This document shows, piece by piece, positions 11,190 to 22,695 of a DNA stretch of 64,000 bases. Position 1 is the first letter of the stretch. Every line of letters begins with the position of its first letter. Made by a program: the position numbers and the translations under genes. The notes beneath the pieces were generated by a model that saw only the letters and a list, made by a program, of their open reading frames with translations, made no database searches and was not told the DNA's origin. This DNA comes from Cosmopolites sordidus (Eukaryota > Arthropoda > Insecta > Coleoptera > Curculionidae), in contig JARFXV010000875.1 in the NCBI GenBank assembly GCA_031761425.1, forward strand, positions 156,501 to 220,500, written 5' to 3'.

Positions 11190-11870
11190 CCATTTTGGGG
11201 AAAAAATAATCTTTTCCGACAAAAGCATTCTTCTGGCTTAATAGGTTTGTGAACAAACATATCTGCAGGATATGGGCCGATAAAAATCATGAAGTGATTC
11301 AGGAGTTACCTCTTCGTCCTCAGAAAGTCACAGTTTGGTGCGGTTTATAGGTTGAAGGAGTGACATGACCTAATTTTTTTGAAGACGGTGATGGAAATCA
11401 TGATAATGTTAATGGTGAACACTTTAGGAATATGCAAATAGAATATCTTTGGCCTGAACTGATAAATATGGATATGAGCAATGTTTTCTTTTAACAAGAC
11501 GGTTAAAAGAGCGGCGACCTGTTATACACCTTACCAGAAATAGATTTATTGCAAGAAAAGTTTCCTGGGCGTTATATTTCTTGACATGGTAATGTGACTG
11601 GCTACCAAGATCAAGCGACCTCACGCCCTTGCATTACTTTTTGTGAGGATTAAATAATGTTAAATCTCTGGTTTACAGAAATAAACCCCGAACAATTCTT
11701 GACCTTATACTAAATATTCAGGCTACCATTTAAAATATACCATGCGATATGTATGAGAATAATAAAAAAAATTGGATCTACAGAATGTATTCCACCAGAA
11801 GCCGAGGGTGACATTTGAACGGTATTATTTTCGAAACATAATGCCATTATTTGTTATGCGTACTTATCAT
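11190..11870 (+). mobile_element. Tc3-like transposase, heavily decayed
   Basis: In shifting plus frames the copy shows KIIFSDKSI (first Asp region), a block like ENPKVTVWCGL, NVNGEHFRNMQ, MDMSNVFF-stop-QDG (second Asp) and LLQEKFPGRYIS. These are in the order of the Tc3-like family seen at 10032-10892. Many stops and frameshifts are present. The N-terminal helix-turn-helix is not visible. Confidence 0.65.
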
Positions 11871-12430
11871 TGTGCGCCATTTTAAAGTTTTGACAATCTT
11901 ATTGAACAACCTTTTATAACCTAGAGATACGACCCATTTCCAAATCTAAAAAAAAACGATATAATGACTTAACCTTTGTTGTTCATTTTTCACGATTTAT
12001 TATTTTCCACACCGTAAGTATGCTCATTCAGGGAAATAATTGATGCACTTCATCAATCTAGATAAATCTATTGCCTATTTAAATCCATAAAAAAGAAAAA
12101 AATCATTTAAAGTTCGAAGCACTCTCTTTCCTTCTTAATCTAATCCTATTAGAATGGGATAAAAATACGGTGAGCCGGTGGAACACATTCTGTGAATTCG
12201 CTGTCAGGATAACATTTAGATTTGTGGTTCTGGACAGTGTTGCCGGCCTAACACAACTTTCTTCGTCGAATCTGTAATTTTCATGTTCCGATTGTTTTTG
12301 ATTGTTCTGCCTTCAAACGTTTTGAATTATTTTTACTGTATTCTTTGCTGTTTTAGCTATTTTCTGGTTTAGTTTCTGTTTTTGTAAGTTCAGGAACAGG
12401 AACGAGATAATATTATACATGTATATTCCA
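11871..12430. other. Intron sequence, nothing recognised
   Basis: AT-rich, without a clear exon or repeat. It may include the undetected N-terminal part of the transposase pseudogene that follows. Confidence 0.35.
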
Positions 12431-12439
12431 AAATGGGAC

Positions 12440-13180
12440 CTTGAGTCACTCAAGGCAAGATGATAACAAGAGAAGTGTAAAGACGGAAGATAATAATATG
12501 TTATTGCAGATATATTGTCCTTCATGCTGGGAACAAAAGTGATTTTATTCCAGAGGCCGAATTAGTATTCTCTTCTAAAACAAAAGGCGATTATCATGGA
12601 GAAATGAATCAAGGTAACTTTCTGTTTTAGTTTGAAAACCAGCTGTTGAAAATCTTGGGAGCAACCATAGTACACCGATTGATAAACTTCCAACTAATGC
12701 ATGGACAAAACCAAAAATGGCTGATGAAGCATAATTTTCCTTTTGAAAACACTATGTTGAAAAGTGAACTGCTGCAAATCGTTATTCGGTAAGCAGTAAT
12801 TAAAGGGACAGGTTTGTGTTTCATAATGTTCTTTTTAGGAACAAGCCTAAAAAAAAATATGTGGCAGATCATATGGCTGGAGAGTATGGTCACAAAGTGT
12901 TACGTCTTCCCCCTTATCATTGCATATTCAATCCTATAGAATTGATATGGGGGGTGGCCAAAAATTATTACAATCGTCATATAGGTCGAGATAGAAGAAC
13001 TATTGATAACTGTTTGGATATGTGGAAAGAAGCTTTATCAACAGTTACACCACGGATCTGGATGAACAGCATCGGACATACGGAAGAAGAGATTGAAAGA
13101 TGGCCGAATCGCGAAAGAGTATTTGATAGACTGGAAGTTAATCTCCTAATAATTTACTTGAACCAACCGTTCAGATGCTG
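12440..13180 (+). pseudogene. DDE_3-type (IS630/Tc1-related) transposase pseudogene with a short intron
   Basis: Plus-strand frames read FIPEAELVFSSKTKGDYHGE, then MNQGNFLF-stop-FENQLL, KLPTNAWTKPKM, WLMKHNFPFENTMLKSELLQ, and a 121-residue open frame (12816-13181). That frame contains GHKVLRLPPYHCIFNPIELI, WGVAKNYYNRHIGRD and MWKEALSTVTPRIW. The order matches the C-terminal half of a common insect DDE_3 transposase family. The last acidic residue sits in PIELIW. Two frameshifts and one stop break it. A segment from about 12790 to 12837 has a GTAAGC donor and a TTCTTTTTAG acceptor. Removing it keeps frame from QIVIR to NKPKKK, so it is probably a small intron. Confidence 0.7.
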
Positions 13181-13525
13181 AAAGTTGATTTAGTGATAGC
13201 GGATAATTAAACTTTGTGTGAACAAAATGAAAAGCCGCTATGTTCATAAACAGAAGTTTCGAAACAGATTTTTGATTAAAACTTAAAAGGAAAAACTTTT
13301 CGTGTTATTTTTTCATTTACAGTTTTATCGATCGTACAAAAGCCAAAGTCTGGGTATTTTGCTGTTGGTGTGGCACCATTGTAAGGCAAGTGTGTCATAG
13401 ATTTTGATGACGTACAACCATTATTTCCCTGAATGAGCTACATATTTGGTTTGAAAATAGATAATTTTACTCGGTGATACGTTTTCTTTAGTATATATAA
13501 TAGAGCAATTATTATGAGCAGTACT

Positions 13526-14085
13526 TTCTTCTTCTTCTTGTCCTGGAGGTTAAGTTGACCCGAAGGCCCTGACTTGTATTCACTGATTTTTTCGAACGTC
13601 ACGACAATGTCGCTTGTTCGAAGGGTTTTAGCTGCCGTCCTTTAGGCATGGAGGTGATGACCGAAGAGGATGGTCATACTGGGGCAACGGCCGGCAATGA
13701 AGCTGCCGTGGCTCTGATTAGCGGATTGTCCGAAAGGGACGCCGTCGCTAGGAATTTGTCCAGAAGTCTGGACAGGAATGTCTGAATCACTGGTATGTCA
13801 GTTTCCCGATGGATTTGCGCATTCCTTACAAACCATGGGGCACCTACTAACGTGCGAAGAACACGTGACTGGAACGATTGCAGAATTGCAATCGACGTTG
13901 GGGGGAGGTACGGAAACCAGGCCTGAGATCCGTAGGTGAGGACGGATCGGACCATGATTTTATACAAGGTTATTCGGATGTTCAGCGAGAGCTTACTTTT
14001 GCCGTTCATTAGGGGGTAAAGCAGACGAGCCATGGCTCTTGCTTTCCCGGTTACCTTCTTTAGGTGCGGCACCCACGTGAGGGCC
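13526..14085 (-). mobile_element. 5'-truncated jockey-like LINE with 13-bp target duplication
   Basis: The minus strand carries a 132-residue frame (13674-14072). It begins WVPHLKKVTGKARAMARLLY and contains SVLTYGSQAWFPYLPP, RVLRTLVGAPWFVRNAQIHR and TDIPVIQTFLSRL. This is the C-terminal domain that follows the polymerase in jockey-clade reverse transcriptases. The 3' end, on the left, finishes in a GAA-repeat tail. TATGAGCAGTACT occurs on both sides (13513-13525 and 14086-14098), a textbook LINE target-site duplication. The copy is 5' truncated, as most insertions are. It sits in the host intron just downstream of the start-codon exon. Confidence 0.85.
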
Positions 14086-14166
14086 TATGAGCAGTACTGT
14101 ATATATGCATAATTTACCATTTCGAAAAATGGTTATAATTTTTTTTTCAAATTTGTTTCAACTTAC

Positions 14167-14287
14167 CTCCAAATAAACTGGCAGCGTCAAGGATGGCCGC
14201 TGGATCTTGGACGCCTGACACCTTACTGGGGCCTGAAGAAGCTTCGGTGCCCTTACCATTTTCTTTATCCATTTCCAATCCACAATT
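14167..14287 (-). CDS. Start-codon exon of the host gene (possibly BAZ2B/toutatis-like)
   Basis: A minus-strand acceptor (TTTCGTGTTGTTCTAG) precedes the exon and a perfect GTAAGT donor (14166-14161) follows it. Fifteen bases of 5' UTR come before ATG (14272-14270). The reading is then open: MDKENGKGTEASSGPSKVSG followed by VQDPAAILDAASLFG, 35 residues plus one base. That base joins CT of exon 7665-7970 to make an Ala codon, so the two exons are in register. The acidic/Ser-rich start and the D-A-A-S-L-F motif recall insect BAZ2B/toutatis N-termini (tentative). Because an acceptor precedes the ATG, at least one noncoding exon should lie further right on the minus strand. Codon use is GC-richer than the surroundings, as expected for genuine coding DNA. 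Confidence 0.75.
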
Positions 14288-14849
14288 CTAGAACAACACG
14301 AAATAAAATTTTCTTCAATATCTGCTTCTATTAATGGCACTTTTACGGTACTTGGCTTTGAAAAAAAAATAGTTTACATCATAATTATTTTAGACAAAAT
14401 TCAACTTTAGCGTCAAATTATTTAAACGAACTTGTCAAACCAAATGATGGTTATAAAGGTATGATTCATGGCAGTTAATTTTTTTTTAAGTTTTAAATAA
14501 TGCATGTGTTTGACAAAGTAACCGTTGCATTGACAGGTGGAAAGAAAAATGTCGATTCAATAATTAAGGTGACACATATATGATTATGAAATTATATACA
14601 GGATGAACGGAAGTATCCAGTGTTCTAAAAAGTTTTAAAATATAAAGAGTATCTTAACAAATGGAATTTTAAGGGCTAGAAATGCCTTAAATCTAAAGAA
14701 TTTAAATCTGGAGAAGCAGATGGCTATAAAATAATATATTTTAAAATTGGCTCTAATTGGTTTCAAATAATCCATTATGTGAGAGTTTCTCTACATAGTA
14801 TTCGAGAATAACTATTACATCTTAGGTTACATTCAACAGCAATTAAAAA

Positions 14850-15235
14850 GTAAAGTGACTTTTTAAATTAAACACAAAGAATGTATTTATTCATCTGCAT
14901 CCAGAGGGGATTACTTTAAAGGGGACAAAATAAGTCTGATTTAAAAACAGCATCCACGAAGTCGTTTCTTCAATCTGGGAACATAAAAAGTAACACGCTG
15001 CAATATCTGTTGAATGTAGTGTTTGTGGAACGATATTTCTTTGACTTAGCGAAAGATTGATTGTTTTAAGTGGTAACACCACTGTAAATTTGTCAAAAAT
15101 CGATTTTTTTATTAGCTTAAAAAATTCTTTGAACCTTTTAGAATGTGGAGCAGATTTTTTTCCTTGAAACTTCGCGTTTTTTCCTAAGCGTGTCGTACTA
15201 CTCCAAAGCGACACCTGCGTCAAATAAATACTTAC
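14850..15235 (-). mobile_element. Mariner C-terminal fragment
   Basis: The minus strand reads VVLPLKTINLSLSQRN then IVPQTLHSTDIAACYFLCSQ and IEETTSWMLFLNQ. This matches the P-Q-P-P-Y-S-P-D-L-A-P-C-D-F-F-L-F region of a SETMAR-like mariner family, with decay. The left end begins AGTGACTTTTTAAATTAAAC. It is related to ends at 40184 and 52805. Confidence 0.55.
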
Positions 15236-15479
15236 TGGGAAGGTTCAGTCTAGGTACAGCATAATGTTTTACCTTATAATTTCTTCTCTAATACATAACA
15301 GATGTCGTTAAAAGAAGTTTATGTTTAATCATAAGCATTTACAAACAAAAGTACATTAGTATAAAGCCAGTACATGCACAAAAAAGGCAATTTCCTAGCT
15401 TGAAATCACGGTTTTTGTGTGTAATGCTGATTTTTACCAGTTTATTTGTAATCTCAGAGTGCTTATAAATTACAATGAG

Positions 15480-15925
15480 TGACGCAAAAGTGTACCAGGG
15501 CAGGCATCGACGCGACCGTTGAATAAATTTGAGGCTGAAAGCGATTGGAGAGGAGTCAAACCGAGTTATGATGACCTGAGCAGAGAGGAGTTGCTAAACC
15601 TTTGTTTGGGAGGCTACACGTAAAATAGTCACGACAGTTTCAATGCTACTGTTTGAAAATTGGGTGATCGGCTGATATTGCTTCGTATACTTTTTATAGT
15701 GGTCTGCCTAATCTTCGAATGATGAAAGTTTTGGAGATGGATATTGGCGTTCAATCATACAATTCTTGTCTAGAAGCCGATGCTAAGTGGATCAAGCACG
15801 CCGAGATGCCTTTGACAGATGCAGCGAAAGAGGCACGCTCTAACATAAAATGTTCGAGGAAATAGAACTAGTAAGAATATTTAAATATAGAAGGGCAGCT
15901 TTATGGTCCTGGGATATCAGATTAA
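15480..15925 (+). pseudogene. Mutator-like transposase relic
   Basis: Plus-strand frames give YDDLSREELLNLCLGGYT-stop-NSHDSFNATV, then MMKVLEMDIGVQSYNSCLEA, DAAKEARSN and GQLYGPGI near the end. This order matches the C-terminal half of an arthropod multi-copy family usually annotated as Mutator-like transposase domain proteins (from memory). Stops, frameshifts and missing parts mark it as dead. Confidence 0.5.
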
Positions 15926-16489
15926 TGGTAAAAATGTTTAAACAGTCGGATTTTTCACTTTTTCATATCTATAACACATTTCAAAATTTTATACGCGTTT
16001 TTCTCCAAACATGATTGATAAAAACGGCACGCAGCAATTGTCATTCTTTTCACGCAAATTTTCTAAATTTTCTGAATTCTCTAATTCTTTCATGAAAAAT
16101 TTCGAATATCTTTAAAATAACATTTTCAAGTGAAGTACCTACGTACGAAATTTTCGATAAGTTAATTTAAACATTATTTATTATAAAATAATTGCCTTTT
16201 TATTATTGAAAATGTATTGTTTTTTATTTAGGTACTCGCTAATCACACAAAAATTAATATTTTCAAAATCCCCTACGTATTCCACTAGCTATAAACATGT
16301 AAATTAAGTGTTTTTTTTACACAGCATTAGAGCGCCTTAAATTCGACATGTCTCGGGAGAATGGCTCCAGTGTCGCCATTTTTAAAAATTTTTGTTAAAT
16401 AATTTTTTGCATTATACTTAAATATATGCATAATAGCTTCCTTAAATATTATTATCTTATTACCTTTTTTTCAATCCAAAAAAAAAATT
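15926..16489. other. Unassigned AT-rich stretch
   Basis: Nothing recognised on either strand. Confidence 0.4.
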
Positions 16490-16985
16490 GTGAAAAAAAT
16501 CCTTTTTTCACTTATTATAGTGGTGTTACCTCTTAATAAACAATCAAAACCATACCATAATATACATTGTTTTACCACAGATCTAGACTCGAATCTTTCG
16601 TTTTTTCGAATGGAGTCACGCAAATGTTACAATTCATTTGTCTACAAAAACTCTTTGTGGACAATGCCATGATAATCGAAGAAAACGGTGGCAACAAAAC
16701 AAGACTTTGATTTTTGACCGGCTTTCACGTGGTGTTATGAAGCTTTGGTTCATCTTTAGCACGATAGTCCCATGAATATTGAGCTGCTTCTGGCTCATAA
16801 GCATAGATTTTATCACCACTAAATATGCATTTCAGAATGTCATCATCAAAAGAAAGGATCTCTTGAAAACTGTTTTGAGAACAAGATGAAGACAAAACAA
16901 TGAGACAATCCTAAATTGTTCTTCAAAATAGAATGGATTGATCCAAAAATGAAATTGCAATTATATGTATGTCTCTAATATTAGG
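16490..16985 (-). mobile_element. Mariner central fragment
   Basis: The minus strand reads IFSGDKIYAYEPEAAQY then WDYRAKDEPKLHN. This matches the I-x-G-D-E-x-W-V-Y-x-Y-x-P-E block of SETMAR-like mariners, with the first Asp at GD. Downstream decay includes MALSTKSFCRQMNCNI. The fragment is related to those at 14850-15235 and 40165-41060. Confidence 0.55.
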
Positions 16986-16989
16986 TCGA

Positions 16990-17738
16990 GTCCAGACAAT
17001 GTTAAAAATACATTAAATTTCATGAAAAGCATCTCACTGTTCAATATGGCCACATTTGGCGCGATGATGACATTAAGTCTCCAAAATGGACCATATGGAG
17101 AAGTTCACTATATTCAAGTCTGGTGAGTATGGAGACCATTGTTGCGAAGAAATGAACTGTGGAACGTGATTTTGTAAAAATTGTTATGTCAAATTAGTTT
17201 TATGGGATGGTGCCGAGTTTTGTAGAAATGTCCAACGATTGGAACCAAATTGTTTGTGTGTCCAAGGGATCAAGGCATCGTTTAACATCTTTTGTTGGTA
17301 CACTTGTTGGTTCACCTTAACACCCTAATCGATGAAAACGAGCGGAGAGCGACCATTTGCAGTTACAGCAGCCCAAACCATCACAAAAGCAGGTGCTTGT
17401 TTATGCATAGCAACTTGCTTGTCCAAATTGTCGCCGGACTTGTCCTTCAACAACACACGATCGTTTTGTATGTTTACGCATTACTGAATGGTGAAAATTT
17501 TCTCATCAGAAAACACCAAATTTTCGAGTTCGTCATTTGCGTGCATGATTTTCACTACCTTAGATCGTTGAAGAATTGTTGCCTTTTATACCCGTACATA
17601 TCATTTTTCAGTATCCCACGTACGCTTGGGCGTTACAATATTATAAACTAAACTGTGTCAAATTTTGGGAGCGCTGTGATCAGCTGTTGGGCAGCTACAG
17701 CAGCGTGAAGTTGGTAACACTTCGAGTGACGGACCCTG
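16990..17738 (-). mobile_element. Tc1/mariner (Tc3-like) copy, N-terminally truncated
   Basis: Minus-strand frames give ENLVFSDEKIFTIQ (first Asp), VMVWAAVTANGRSPLVFID, WTFLQNSAPSHKTNLTQQFL (the QDSAPSH site, here QNSAPSH) and SPDLNIVNFSIWSILET (third Asp region). The right end (GGACCCTGTATA, near 17738) resembles the TACAGGGTCCG ends of this group. The N-terminus is missing. The left end abuts a different mariner fragment. Confidence 0.7.
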
Positions 17739-17779
17739 TATATGACCTGTTCCCATCTTCCTGGTAGCTTATCAATTTC

Positions 17780-18779
17780 TTCCTTGTAAAAAGAGGCTGA
17801 TTTGGATTAGAAGACAGTTTCGACAGCCTGACTGAAGAGCAAATCTTCATAATTGAAGGTTTTTCCATTCGAAAAGTTTTATAAGAAACAGAAAAGGTGG
17901 TAGTCTATCGGTGGCAAGGTCCGGGGAGTAAGGTGGGTGTGGTAAAATAGACCATCCAATCTCAATGTTTTCTTGACACCCTAGCTGGATGTGCATTGTC
18001 GTGTAAAAGAATGAGGTTTTTGCGACTGGCTAGTGCAGGACGGTTTTCATGGAATTCTTCTTTCACTCTTTGCAGCTGCTGAACGGATATATCCGCGGTA
18101 ATCGTTAAATTTAACTTTAACAACTCGTGATGAATTATACCTCGACAATACCATCATACACACAATATAATTTTTTTTCCATGGATGTTTGTTTTCGGAT
18201 CTGGTAGGGGTGGGTGATTCTCATCAAGCCACTGTCTTTTGCGGATGATATTGTCACATGTAACCCATTATTCAACGCCTAAAAAACGCTCCATTTTTAC
18301 CCATCAGAGCAGACTTGTGGCGATTGACATGCGATATTCTTTATTTCGTTCACTGCGATTGTCGGATATCCACAATCCACTCCAACCCACCCTCTTGCCT
18401 TTAAAAAGTTATCTACGTCGGAAGGACGTCCCGTCCTCGGTTCGTCTTTTAAGGCATTATCTCCAGAACGGAATTTAGCACACCAATTTCTAACTGCCCG
18501 ATCGGTTATTAGCTCTTCACCGTATACACTGCCTATTTTTTCAGCACTATTGCCTTGTTTAAATTCCCAAAGCATCACGTGACGCATTTTTTCACAGTCC
18601 ATTTTAAGGGTTAGGAACAACAGTTTAAAATAAAGTGCACCACTCAAAACAGTTGGCCTAACTGAACCCTTATCTATTTAGTGAAAGTAAAAATTCGTTT
18701 GTCCCAGTGACTCATTCATAGTGGATAGATAAGAATAATAGTTTCTATCCAGCTGCATCGGAAGTTATTTATGACTCGA
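17780..18779 (-). mobile_element. Mariner with intact N-terminal helix-turn-helix
   Basis: The minus-strand frame 18612-18297 reads MDCEKMRHVMLWEFKQGNSA, then YGEELITDRAVRNWCAKFRS and DEPRTGRPSDVD. This is the paired helix-turn-helix domain of mariner. The catalytic half is frameshifted but shows ILPHPPYSPDLATDRL near 17920. The right terminus CGGAAGTTATTTATGACTCG (18759-18778) matches the ends of the inner element at 35336-36618, so both belong to one family. The left end is lost next to the Tc3-like copy. Confidence 0.75.
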
Positions 18780-19057
18780 TTTAATATCTAATCGATAATT
18801 ACTAGGTGCAAGATTATTGATTTTGGTAATATTGTCTTCACTGGTTGATGTGCAAGATTTTCTAACGAGGTTCATCTTCAACTCCTTTTCTACCCTTAAA
18901 GCTATAATTACTAATCTAACAAGCAAAATAACATTAAACTTCTGTCTGATGTCAAAGAAAGTTATAACTTAAACAGCAAATAGTTGTATCGATATGTAAA
19001 GCACGCGAATTTTTCGAACAAAAGTCATCGTATTTTTTGATCATAGTAGCATACCTA

Positions 19058-19912
19058 CAGTCTGTGTCAGAAAAAAGCGTATGTGTGTTTTTCAAAAGTA
19101 TAACATATATCTCTGTCTATTTTCGCGATGCGATTGTCTCGTACAAACCGCACAAACATAGATTCATTTCAGTATCTCTCAAAACCTCAAAGCAGAAACG
19201 TCTATTTCAAAATGAGTTCCAAATACGAGAGACGTTTCGAGGCAGTTTTTTTTTTGAAAATACCTAAATTATCGATTTCATCGGCTGCCAAATCAATTAA
19301 AAGGTCAAAGTTTTGTTGCGAAGTGGATCGAGCGGTATAAGTTGTTTAAAAACAAAAAGCGGGACAAAGCGGTAGTCAATCTATTCAAGAGAACTTCCAC
19401 TCTGCGATTAAGTCAGGCCCGCGTTCAACTAGATAAAAGGGGAATAGATGTGAATACCTACACAATTCAACAGCGTTTAGAAGAGGTCAACGTGAAATAC
19501 CTTCCACGACCTTGAAACCGATTCTCTCTCAAAAGCATGTCGAAAAGCGCCTGTGCAAGTATTGGAAAGAGGAAAATGGCATCTCGACAATAGACAGGCC
19601 TTCACAACCTCTAGATGCCAACTTAACTGAAATTTACTGCCAACTTAACTGAAAAAAGTATGGGGAATTATGAAGACCCAACTACTGGAAAACAGGTGTA
19701 CGATTTGAAGTAGCTGAAAGCAATATTCGGAATATGTGACGCTCTCTGTTCGTCACTACATGGAAAAACTGGTCGAAAGAATGCCCAGAACGTGTGAGGC
19801 CATACTTAAGGCTTATTAAAGGATTGAGTCGTGTCAAACAATAAAAAAGTTAGATATAAATATCTCTTGTACTTTAAAACAAATCGCGTACACTTTCTTA
19901 TGCCACAGACTA
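19058..19912 (+). mobile_element. Tc1-like element with internal deletion
   Basis: The left end reads CAGTCTGTGTCAGAAAAAAG. The reverse complement of the right end reads TAGTCTGTGGCATAAGAAAG. TA occurs at each side. Inside, frames read MSSKYERRFEAVFF, SISSAAKSIKRSK, TTLKPILSQKHVEKRLCKYW and later KECPERV. This is a Tc1-like N-terminus and C-terminus, with the catalytic centre largely deleted. Stops and frameshifts are present. Confidence 0.7.
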
Positions 19913-20430
19913 TTAAAACAGAATTAATTCCAGAGTATTTTGGTTTGTTTTTATATATCGAAAAATCAATGAGGTTTCACTAATTTGAAAAACATGCGTT
20001 CTTTTTGCGCTACCCTACACAAAAGTTACATATTAAATACATACCTCTATTTAATAATGTATCCCCCAATCTGACACCAATAGTTCAGCCCATTTTTGTT
20101 CATTAACGCCTGAAACAAAGACAAATTTGTTATTTGGAATCAAAAATCTGCTTAACCAGCACGACAACATTTATGCATTATCATTATTATTGCATAATCT
20201 ATTAAATCATTCTAGTTTAATATTCCATAAACACGCGGTCGTAAAATAATTCATAAAATTAAATAAAACACTGATTGGAGGCAATTTGCGTTTTGCTCGT
20301 TTATCATATCCTACGCTCAATTAAGATAAAACACCAAGAGAAGAAAGACATTATATAAAATAAAGCTGTGTAATTTTTTATGAAATAAAGAGTTAATTCA
20401 CAAAAAAATACAAATTTAATATTCAAAATA
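19913..20430. other. AT-rich stretch with one splice-flanked candidate exon
   Basis: No repeat is recognised. A 65-base minus-strand segment at 20045-20109 is flanked by TTTGTTTCAG and GTATGTAT. It is discussed as a finding because chance is a real alternative. Confidence 0.3.
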
Positions 20431-20439
20431 CTCGTGAGC

Positions 20440-20535
20440 AGATGTTGTAGCGATCGACAAATAGAAGTCGGGCTAAGCCAGGTCTGGTGAATACGGGGCG
20501 TGGGTTGAGAAATTCACAGCCCAATCTATAGATAA
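20440..20535 (-). mobile_element. Short mariner fragment
   Basis: The minus strand reads AVNFSTHAPYSPDLA-stop-PDFYL, the third-Asp region of mariner (H-P-P-Y-S-P-D-L-A-P-x-D). Nothing else of the element is visible. Confidence 0.45.
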
Positions 20536-20998
20536 TATTGTTAGTTCCTTTTAACAACATTGTCAGTTAAATACTATCATGCAATAAGATCACACAGCTC
20601 CCACTAGCAGTAAAATGTATTTTGTACGTCAACTTAACATTCAAACAACTTCGAAAATTGTTCAAAATCTCTAGATATTCAGCAACATTTTTTAGTATAA
20701 AGTATGTAAAGGAAATAAATTTCGTAAACTTAAAAAACAATTCTTTATAGTATTTTGAAGAAAAAGTTTGCTTAAAACATTCCAAAATGTCACCATTTCC
20801 GTGGAAAACAGGCTAGAACATTATTTTATTTTACAGTATTTTGCTGACAATTGGTAACGTCGTTAATTGTTAGGAAAAATCAATTTGTTGTTTCATTGTC
20901 TTCTGAAGGTATTAATCGAAAATAAAATGTAATATTTTATAGTCATTTATTTCATACATTTCAGCATAAATTTGGTCTGGTTTTTTTACAAAAAAAGG

Positions 20999-21035
20999 GA
21001 AACTTACATCCACATGACATGTGGATGTAAGTTTC
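20999..21035. repeat. Perfect 18-bp inverted repeat (hairpin)
   Basis: GAAACTTACATCCACATG is followed by a single A and then its exact reverse complement, a 37-base near-palindrome. Confidence 0.95.
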
Positions 21036-21094
21036 AATTACAATTTCAATTGCTTTACTCTTCCAATGATGTCAGACACTTTTGTTTGTTCCCT

Positions 21095-21340
21095 GATTCA
21101 TGTACAGGGGTTTCTGTCTAGTGTTGTAATACCAAGCATACATCTTTCCATTCCCCTCTGTGCTACGCGAAGTTTTTAAATAGATTGCGATATGAGTGTC
21201 CAGGTTTCATTTACGTATGTCATATGGTGCAGGACGTACTAATTAAGACTTTTCTTTTCAGACAAAGTGGCAGTTTGCTCTTAAACACCATGTTGAGCCT
21301 GTCAAATGCCTGCCAGCCACTTTTAACACATCGTTCCACG
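21095..21340 (-). mobile_element. LINE (RTE-like) reverse transcriptase C-terminal fragment
   Basis: The minus strand reads AWQAFDRLNMVFKSKLPLCL then KLRVAQRGMERCMLGIT. This matches the conserved post-polymerase segment of insect RTE-like elements (F-D-x-L-x-x-V-F...R-x-A-Q-R-x-M-E-R-x-M-L-G). It is short and dead. Confidence 0.6.
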
Positions 21341-21344
21341 CCCC

Positions 21345-21905
21345 TACATACTTTTATCTAGTTTTCTACATAATTTCCATTTTTGTTCAAATATTTGTCA
21401 TAGCACTCAACAAGTTTTTGAATTCCGACGTTAAAGAAATCTGCCGCCTATGAAGCAGCCCAATCAATCACTGCAGTTTTAACTTCTTCGTCGACGTTGA
21501 ATCGATGACAACCAAGGAACTCCTTTAAGTACCGAAACAAGTGAAAATCACTGGGTGCAAGGTACTGGACTTTAAGGTGGATGAGCCAGTTCTTTCCATC
21601 CAAAAAACCTGATTAGACCTTGTTGTCATGGAATTGTCATGGAGCAACATCATCATCCACAATTCATCTCCTTCTAGAGTATATCGAGTTAAAAACGATA
21701 AAACACTGCCCAAACTCTGATTTGTGCTCGTCAGAAAGTAGTTTTCGAATCCACTCCTTCAGTTTCTCCGAGACAATGGTGTACAAAACTGACCTTGAAA
21801 CCTCTGGAAATTCACTTGATAACTTTGAAATCGTGAATCGTCTGTTCTCTCGAATTTTGTTATTCACATCGATTCACGTCATATTAAGAAACACATGATA
21901 ATTGA
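21345..21905 (-). mobile_element. Mariner deletion derivative
   Basis: The minus-strand frame 21867-21664 reads RRFTISKLSSEFPEVSRSVL then YTIVSEKLKEW, a mariner helix-turn-helix. At 21340-21650 the C-terminal region resembles 2690-3000 closely (same TTTTTGAATTCCGACG block). The middle, including the first catalytic Asp, is missing, so this is an internal deletion copy of the 2690-3245 family. Confidence 0.65.
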
Positions 21906-22272
21906 TTAATTAAATTATAACTTCAAAACGTCCACCATTTGAGTTTAGCTGCAAACCTAGCAGTGTTCAACCACATTTCCCAAACACGTTAAAAAAATCT
22001 TGAAAGTTTATCTCGACGACTTCAGTGAAAACATTTTCTTCTTAATTCGAGCTTCGCTGTAAACAGGAAGCATATCGTGATATTCACGCAGAGAATATAG
22101 TTTTGGTTTTAAATGGAACTTAAACAGATACACTGACACACTGAAATAATGTTTGTTGCCATTTTGATATATAATTCTTTGTCGTGGGGATGTTGAGATT
22201 TTGACGCATAGTTCATGGCTGATGTTTGACGTAGGGCATTTTTTAATAATATTTATATTGTTAGTTTAGTAG

Positions 22273-22695
<423 letters not shown>

